Assembly (NCBI RefSeq): GCF_001586775.1
Contig: NZ_LQXS01000001.1
Span: 868,001-932,000, forward strand
Reading direction: 5' to 3'
Source of the DNA: Sphingobacterium populi
GTDB taxonomy: Bacteria > Bacteroidota > Bacteroidia > Sphingobacteriales > Sphingobacteriaceae
Length of the DNA: 64,000 nucleotides
The translations under genes and the position numbers were made by a program. Below the pieces are notes generated by a model. The model saw nothing but the letters and a program-made list of their open reading frames with translations, had not been told where the DNA came from and did no database searches. Of the stretch, positions 57,488 through 64,000 are shown piece after piece (position 1 is the stretch's first letter; each line of letters opens with the position of its first letter).

Positions 57488-58228
57488 TCACGGTTCAAAT
57501 TGAAGTTGTATGCCTGCGGTAAGAAAGCGATTGTAAAAACTCAAATTACTAGTATTGCCAGCTAGAAAACTCTGTAAACCGTGCGCATACCGTACTTCTA
57601 TCCCTATACTATACTTATTCTTAGACCATAATGATGTGCCGACGCCAGCATATCCTGCAAAGAAATTCGAACGATAAATGGATTTGTCTGTACTAATAAA
57701 ACTCTCTAAAAAAAACGATTCCGTGCCAGCATCAGCATTGTATTCGTTGTTAAAAACATTTGGATATGTGCCCTCAGCACGCGCGCCCAATAACATGTTG
57801 GCGCTTAATCCAGCGAGCAGGTAAGGTCTGAATCTATTTGGCTTTGTTACTAAATAATATTTTACGCCGATCGGTATCTCCAAAAAAGTGTGTGTGTACT
57901 GCGTTTGTATACTGGGATTAGCATTACGCACGCTGTGTTTAGCAGACAACAGTGAAATGTCTAATGCTGCTGCCCAATGAGTATTAATTAGATATTCGGA
58001 ACCTAGCCCAGCTATAAAACCCACATTTGATTGCATAGATTGATTACGGTAAAAACTATTGGTATTCGGCATTGAAAGCACACTACCTACCTTAGCACGC
58101 AGCGAGATATCTTGAGCAAAAGAAGATAAAATGCTTGAATACAATATGATGCCGCATATCGCCACGCGAAGCAAATGATTAAAATGCTCAGCAAGGATAT
58201 ATTTATGATCTATTATATTAATTCTCAC
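57488..58228 (-). CDS. Outer-membrane beta-barrel protein (porin/OmpW-like)
   Basis: A 246-residue outer-membrane protein with a signal ending near SSFAQD (about residue 39). The mature part alternates hydrophobic strands typical of an eight-strand barrel: SNVGFIAGLGSEYLINTHWA, FLEIPIGVKYYLV, RPYLLAGLSANMLLGARA, FFAGYAGVGTSLW, and ends LTAGIQLQFEP. It resembles the PorT-like outer_membrane beta-barrel (OMP_b-brl) families common in Bacteroidota. Upstream partner of the S41-like lipoprotein gene. Confidence 0.82.
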   Translation of the reverse strand: MRINIIDHKYILAEHFNHLLRVAICGIILYSSILSSFAQDISLRAKVGSVLSMPNTNSFYRNQSMQSNVGFIAGLGSEYLINTHWAAALDISLLSAKHSVRNANPSIQTQYTHTFLEIPIGVKYYLVTKPNRFRPYLLAGLSANMLLGARAEGTYPNVFNNEYNADAGTESFFLESFISTDKSIYRSNFFAGYAGVGTSLWSKNKYSIGIEVRYAHGLQSFLAGNTSNLSFYNRFLTAGIQLQFEP

Positions 58229-58349
58229 GTACGATATATCACTAACGATAACAAATACAATTCAATCTATTATTTAACTATGTTACCATAAATATAACAA
58301 ACAGAAGTTACAAAAGCTAACCACTTAAAGCAGTTATTTTAATTGTCTG

Positions 58350-61300
58350 TTAAAATAAATATCGCACACCAAACATCATTTGCCAAGTAGTTGCAGTTGT
58401 ACTTACATTTTGGAAGGGAGTGGTAGGCAATTGACCTTCAATAAGATTCATATTGAAAGTAGGAATCCCATTTGCGGGAGTCGGTACCGTATTGAGCACA
58501 GATTGTCCTTGATTATTTACCCCAGGAACTGAATGATTGCCAAACAAAAATTGAGCATCATTTAGGCGGCTTCGTATTCCCGCATTCCTGCTCAACAGAT
58601 TACCAAAATTAATAAAGTCCAAACTTACCTGCAAGGCGTGTTTACGTGCGCCAATATTGGTGTAAACATCTTGCAATATGCGTACATCAAAACGATTCAA
58701 CCATGGTAATAAAAATCCGTTTCGCGGTAGGTATTGACCCATGTATTTTTCCAGACCATTTCTAGCTATAAATACACGTAATGCCTCGACCTGTTCTTCG
58801 GCTGTGAAGAGCACGTCACCATTCGCATTCACTCGATCAGCAAAATTCAAGGCATTTAAATCACGTGGTAAGTATATTAAATTGTTATTTATGCCGTCAC
58901 GATTAATATCAGTTGTATACGTGTAAGAGAAACGTCCTTGTGAAGATCCGGTGTACACTACTCCTACCGTGGTGGCCAATGCATTTGCATATTCAAAACG
59001 GTAGCTTAAGTTTGCGACCACACGATGAGGAATCGCGAAATTAGAAGGATGTAATATTTGATCATTCGGGCCATTAATATTCGGAGAACCTCCCCAAGCA
59101 GAAGCAGCACTTGACCCAGCATTTGCACTTACTTCACGCGCGTCGGAATAGGTATAAAACACACCGCCACTAAAACCTTGATGGAAAGGAACCGTCAAGC
59201 CAACGGTCGCACTCAAAGCATGCCCTTTCACATTGGTATTCGTTAGTACGGTCACATTATTAGCTCCTATTGCTGGATTGAATCGCTGTACGCCATCAGG
59301 ATAAAACGTACGATTATCACCGTAGTCTCCCTCTTCACCAGATCTGCCATAATCTAGAAAAGTATTGGACGATGCTCTATTGGCACCAAATTGAAACACA
59401 GCATTAATATCTCTCGTATACAAAAAGTCTCCTGTAAGTGTTATTGGCGTATTGGGCAACTTGTAATCACCACCAATGCTAGTACGCCACACCATCGGCA
59501 TTTTAAAGTTGCGGTCTACTAACGAAAATGTACCCGGAGCGCCTTCGCGTGGCGAACGTATAAAAACATCTTCAGCACCTTGCGGAACATTGTTTAGATG
59601 ATAATACGGATCAGGATTGAATCGTACGTTGCTATCCAGCCTGCCACATCATTATATGAACCGGGCTCAACCGTGTTTTGTAACACGCCTGCGCCTGTTG
59701 GCATATTGGTTAACCATACAAATGGAACTCTTCCGGAAAAGAAACCAGTACCACCTCTTAAAACTAAACTTCGATCACCAAAAACATCATAATTTACGCC
59801 AAAACGCGGCGATACGAGCAAACTTGATTTTGGCCATAATCCAGAATTATAATTAGTAGGCATACCATTGACATCCAACAAACGCAAAGCATCAATAGAT
59901 GGATTAGAGGTAAGCTGGTTCATATATATCGGCAACTCAGCGCGAATACCGTATGTTATGGTCAACTTATCTGTCGCCGTCCAACGATCTTGAGCATACA
60001 ATGAAGCCAAACCGAAGTTGACGCGAGAGTACGTGTCTTGACCTTCGTATGGATACGTCAAACCAAACATGATTGGTGCTATCTCATTAGGTCCGCCAGT
60101 ACTCAAAAAGTCTTGAACAGAGGCATATCTATAATAAGATGTTCCCAAGCGTGTAAAACTATTTCCGAAATTTTGAATCTCAAACGCTCCACCAAAAGTA
60201 AAATTGTGCTTATCTACCGATAATGTCAGGTTATTAATAAAGGAATAATTGTTATTAAAGACATCATTGTTATGCGAGAATAGCTCCGTACCAAAACTCA
60301 TGTAATTTGAGTGTGGTGAATTGTTATTACTGTGTGTACCATCGCCTATATCTACGAAAGGAAATAGCTGACTGTTGGGTGTGGTTCTGGTATCTTGAAT
60401 ACGGGTATATGTAGCTAAAAACTGATTATTCCAACGCGAACTGAAATTACTATTCAATTCTGCGGTCAACGACCGCACAATATTTTGAAAAGCGTAATTT
60501 CCATTTTCGAATGTGATAGAGTTTTGACTTACGCGGTTCGTTTGGCTTCTAGGGAATGGCCCCGAATTACCATTTGCTAGTTGCATAGATGTTCCGACAA
60601 CTTGATTGTACCTAACGGCCAATTTATGGCGATCATTTATATTCCAGTCCAATCGTGCCAAAAACTTTGTACTTGATTCTCTTGCTTCGTTCGCATAACC
60701 TTCATAACGTCCCGGATTCCAACCCCATTGATTAATAAGATGATCCCGAACGGCTTCTAAATCGGCCCGTGTTGTTCTGGCAATATTCTCGTCTGGTACA
60801 GCAACTCCGTCTTCAGAGGGGCGCCACCGATTCACTCCTGATGCGTTGTCTCCTGTAGCTACTTCGCGCTCCGCATTGATGAATAAAAACAACTTATCCT
60901 TGATGATGGGGCCACCGAGCCTGAATCCATAATTATGATTGGCAGCGGGGATTTTATCTAAAGTAACCTCCCCAATTCGATGACCTTGAAAATTCTGATT
61001 TTGTAGGAAATAATAGCCTGATCCTTCGACCCGGTTCGTACCGCTACGAGTAACCGCATTAATTCCAGCGCCTGTAAAACCAGACTGTGTGATGTCGAAA
61101 GGCGCAATGTTTACACTTATTGCTTCAATCGCATCCAATGATATTGGCTGCGAATTGCCTCCGGGCAGTGGATTACCACTTAAGCCAAACCCATTATTAA
61201 AATTTGCACCATCAATTTGGAGATTATTGTATCTAGCATCGCGCCCGGCAAATGAATTTCCAGAAGCTTGCGGCGTGAGGCGCGTAAAATCTAAAATACT

Positions 61301-61747
61301 TCTATTCATCTGTGGCAATTCCTGAAGCTCTTTTAATCCGACACTAGTCGAGGCACCAGTACGCGCAGTATTGATACGCCTTCCGCCGTCAATGGCAATT
61401 TCTTCTAAATTTCTTGTACCATCTGTGAAAACGGGATTCAACACAAATGGCTGGCCTAATTCCAAGTAAATATTTTCATATACAACTGGATCCTGACCAA
61501 CATATGTGACTTCAATAAGGTAAGGACCGCCGATACGCATGTTGGATAAATTAAAACGTCCAGCATCGTTGGAAGCACTGGAATAAGTCGTACCAGATGG
61601 CGTATGGACGGCTCGGATAGTGGCGCCAGGTGTCGCTTGGCCAGATGAACGTGTTACGATTCCATTAATACTACTCGTCGTGACCTGAGCGTAGTTGACC
61701 CCATAACTCATCAAAAATAATACTAGTAGAAGTACAAATCTCTTCAT
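58350..61747 (-). CDS. Oar-like TonB-dependent receptor, copy 1, one-base frameshift
   Basis: An Oar-like TonB-dependent outer-membrane protein of about 1,132 residues when corrected. MKRFVLLLVLFLMSYGVNYAQ is the signal. A CarboxypepD_reg-like domain (about 27-110, GIVTRSSGQATPGATIRAVH) and a plug with RTGASTSVGLKELQELPQMN and INAVTRSGTNRVEGSGYYF follow, then a long barrel. The frame breaks at about 59631-59636 (TGGATAGC). Adding one base gives WIGNVRFNPDPYYHLNNVPQG, which matches the intact copy 2 at WIGNVRFNTDPYFHLNNVPEG. It ends in MFGVRYLF. Oar-like proteins have been linked to cell signalling and to protease or vesicle functions, but the substrate is unknown. Confidence 0.88.
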
Positions 61748-62064
61748 AAAATTGGGTTATAATAATAGTTAATGTTTTACGGTTTAATTTTCTTTAAGTG
61801 CTTATATTGCGACAATAGGTACTATTTACAACATCTATAAAGCCTACAATTAGACAAGAAGAAACAACCAAACTTTATGCTTAAATTAATTTCGAAACAA
61901 AATTAATAATTAAACACAGATTAAACATTAAAAATTTATTAACTTTTAAATTAATAAGAATGTACTTGCAGGCTAATTTAGGGAGCATTCATTGAATCGA
62001 GTATCACAAAAAAAACCGAGCATATAGCCCGGTTTTTAAAAATACCCCTTAATGAAGTTTAATT
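61748..62064. other. AT-rich gap between the two Oar-like genes
   Basis: A 317-base non-coding stretch. It holds the terminator of copy 2 (62011-62037) and, on the minus strand, a TAATTTTG at 61898-61905 that could be a -7 box for copy 1 with a leader of about 145 bases. The region is so AT-rich that this match may be chance. Confidence 0.4.
62011..62037 (-). terminator. Terminator after Oar-like copy 2
   Basis: On the minus strand AAAAACCGGGC and GCTCGGTTTTT form a stem with one mismatch and a five-base loop, followed by more T residues (TTTGTG). It lies about 28 bases past the stop of copy 2. Confidence 0.6.
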
Positions 62065-64000
62065 CTAGAAAGTATAACGTAATCCAAACATAATTTGATA
62101 CGTAGTACTAAAATTACTTGCATTTTGGAAAGGTGTCGTTACCAACTGATTGTTGACATTACGCAATCTAAAAGCTGCAGGCACACCTTCTGGAGAAACA
62201 CCACCATTAACGCTTAGTAATTGTTCAGCAGTATTTAAATTCTCTTGAATACCCCAAGCTTTGTTCAACAGGTTACCGAAGTTTATAATATCAGCGCTAA
62301 ACTGTAATGAATGCCTACGTGGACCAATGTTAGTGTAGATATCTTGTAGGATACGAACATCAAAGCGATTCAACCAAGGTCTCAAAAAGCCATTTCTTGG
62401 CAAATACTGGCCTCTATATTTATCCAAACCATTCTCTGACGCATACAAATCAAAAGCAGCTGCTTGATCTGCGCTTGTAAATGTCCTAGATTGTTCATTA
62501 TCATCATCATCCTTAAACGTGATGGTATAATCCTGGAAGTTTAAAGAAGAAGTTAGTCTTGGCATATAAATAAGATCAGCTGTTTGTCCATCACCATTAA
62601 TATCATTCGAATAAATGTAAGAGAATCTTCCTTGGTGCGAACCATTGTAATAAACTCCTACAGTGGTAGCTAAGGCATTAGCATATTCGAAACGGTAACT
62701 CAAATTTGCTACCAATCTGTGCGGAATAGCGAATGATGATATATGTAACATTTGATCGTTTGGACCATTAATATTTGCAGATGCACCCCATGCTGAACTA
62801 GCGCTTGAACCTGAGTTTCCAGTGACATCTTTCGAGTCAGAGTAGGTATAGAAAACGCTACCGCTAAAACCGTTATAGTTTGGAACGCTTAAACCCACAG
62901 TAGCACTCAATGCATAACCTTTAACATTGGTATTAGTTAGCACGGTACCATTGTTCGCACCAATTGCTGGATTAAAGGCCGTCGCTCCATTTGGATGGTA
63001 CGCACGATTATCTCCGAAATCTCCTGGTTCACCCGATGATCCATAATTTAAGTAAGTATTAGGTGCTCTTAGGTTAGAGCCGAACTGAAACACAGCGTTT
63101 ATATCGCGCGTATACAAGAAGTCTCCAGTTACCACAAACGGTGAGTTTGGAATTTTATAATCAGCTCCTAAACTTGTACGCCACACCATTGGCATCTTAA
63201 AGTTACGATCTACTAAAGAGAAAGTACCTGGAGCACCTTCACGTGGTGATCTAATAAATACATTCTCAGCACCTTCAGGCACATTGTTCAAGTGAAAATA
63301 CGGATCGGTGTTAAATCTAACATTTCCTATCCATGGCTCCACCTCGCCATATGTTCCAGGTTCGATGGTGTTCTGTAGTACTCCAGCACCTGTTGGCATG
63401 TTCGTCAACCAAACGAATGGTACACGACCTGAGAAGAAACCAGTACCTCCGCGAAGCACTAAGCTACGATCTCCGAAAACGTCATAATTCACGCCAAAAC
63501 GAGGAGATACCAGCAATTGTGATTTAGGCCACAATCCAGAGTTGTAGTTCGTTGGCATACCGTTTACATCTTGAAGGCGCAAAGCGTCGATCGATGGATT
63601 TGCCGTAAGCTTGTTCATATAGATCGGCAACTCCGCACGAACACCGTACGTAATCGTTAATTTGTCTGTAGCCGTCCAACGATCTTGTGCGTACAATGAT
63701 GCTTGACCGAAGTTGATGCGAGAATAAGTGTCTTGACCATCATAAGGATAAGTCAAACCAAACATAATAGGAGCAACTTCGTTAGGTCCACCTGTAGTCA
63801 AGAAATCTTCTACAGAACGATAACGGTAATACGATGTTCCCATTCTGGTAAAACTGTTTCCGAAATTCTGAATCTCGAATGCTGCACCAAAAGTAAAGTT
63901 GTGTTTATCAGCAGATAAGGTTAAGTTATTGATAAAGGAGTAGTTATTATTAATAACATCATTGTTATGAGAGAATAACTCAGTACCAAAACTCATATAA
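62065..64000 (-). CDS. Oar-like TonB-dependent receptor, copy 2 (5' end outside window)
   Basis: The C-terminal roughly 645 residues of a second Oar-like TonB-dependent receptor; the start and about the first 480 residues, judging from copy 1, lie beyond the window edge. The visible part is barrel, with GINFGQASLYAQDRW-like segments (seen as RINFGQASLYAQDRWTATD), LWPKSQLLVSPRFGVNYDVF, FLRPWLNRFDVRILQDIYTN and the end MFGLRYTF. It is intact in the region where copy 1 is frameshifted. It is very similar to copy 1 up to the SLVDRNFKMPMVWRTS segment, then less so in the last third. Confidence 0.9.
   Translation of the reverse strand, partial: YMSFGTELFSHNNDVINNNYSFINNLTLSADKHNFTFGAAFEIQNFGNSFTRMGTSYYRYRSVEDFLTTGGPNEVAPIMFGLTYPYDGQDTYSRINFGQASLYAQDRWTATDKLTITYGVRAELPIYMNKLTANPSIDALRLQDVNGMPTNYNSGLWPKSQLLVSPRFGVNYDVFGDRSLVLRGGTGFFSGRVPFVWLTNMPTGAGVLQNTIEPGTYGEVEPWIGNVRFNTDPYFHLNNVPEGAENVFIRSPREGAPGTFSLVDRNFKMPMVWRTSLGADYKIPNSPFVVTGDFLYTRDINAVFQFGSNLRAPNTYLNYGSSGEPGDFGDNRAYHPNGATAFNPAIGANNGTVLTNTNVKGYALSATVGLSVPNYNGFSGSVFYTYSDSKDVTGNSGSSASSAWGASANINGPNDQMLHISSFAIPHRLVANLSYRFEYANALATTVGVYYNGSHQGRFSYIYSNDINGDGQTADLIYMPRLTSSLNFQDYTITFKDDDDNEQSRTFTSADQAAAFDLYASENGLDKYRGQYLPRNGFLRPWLNRFDVRILQDIYTNIGPRRHSLQFSADIINFGNLLNKAWGIQENLNTAEQLLSVNGGVSPEGVPAAFRLRNVNNQLVTTPFQNASNFSTTYQIMFGLRYTF

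Overview
The window looks like chromosomal DNA from a member of the Bacteroidota, most likely the Sphingobacteriaceae (Sphingobacterium/Pedobacter type). Evidence: two SusC/SusD outer-membrane pairs, an ECF sigma/FecR switch, Oar-like TonB receptors, several matches to the Bacteroidota -7 promoter element TAnnTTTG, few Shine-Dalgarno sequences, and a tmRNA whose tag reads GEENYALAA. I see no phage, plasmid, transposase or CRISPR locus.

Layout. 1-5.9 kb: RecD-like helicase and a partner gene, CstA transporter, RuvB, dolichol-phosphate-mannose-synthase-like glycosyltransferase. 5.9-10.9 kb: three tandem POT-family peptide transporters. 11-15.4 kb: exported sugar isomerase-like protein, LutA-like protein with missing Fe-S ligands, UMF1-type MFS permease, PBP4-type D-Ala-D-Ala carboxypeptidase. 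15.4-27.4 kb: housekeeping and envelope genes (RlmF, RecQ, DUF1573 protein, aminotransferase, NlpC/P60 peptidase, UspA, RsmB/F-like methyltransferase, binding-protein-like lipoprotein, GuaA, DUF72 protein). 27.5-34.4 kb: DUF2891 lipoprotein, three-PAS histidine kinase, a receiver-like protein that has lost its phosphorylation residues, a 58-residue peptide gene, tRNA-Ser(UGA), GH25 lysozyme, CDF metal transporter. 34.4-35.1 kb: tmRNA followed by a second copy of its last 21 bases. 35.1-38.8 kb: TonB-dependent siderophore receptor with a PepSY membrane protein. 39-40.5 kb: small protein and a CynX/NimT-type MFS permease. 40.6-48.1 kb (minus strand): ECF sigma factor, FecR anti-sigma, SusC, SusD and a Tat-exported acid-phosphatase-like enzyme, which reads as one regulated organophosphate acquisition locus. 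48.3-53.9 kb: lipoprotein and a second SusC/SusD pair. 54-58.2 kb: ABC-F protein, GtrA-like protein, outer-membrane barrel plus S41-family lipoprotein. 58.3-64 kb: two tandem Oar-like TonB receptors, the second cut by the window edge.

Eight otherwise well-conserved genes carry a single-base frameshift: seven one-base losses and one one-base gain, four of them in homopolymer runs. This many in housekeeping genes points to sequence or assembly error rather than real gene decay, so each is annotated as one full-length gene across its frameshift.

Nothing here is convincingly a new defence or biosynthetic system. The most interesting leads are the pseudo-receiver with its neighbouring 58-residue peptide, the tmRNA 3'-end duplication, the ligand-depleted LutA homologue, the sigma/FecR/SusCD/phosphatase locus, promoter elements that nearly touch start codons, and terminator-like hairpins built into the last codons of genes.
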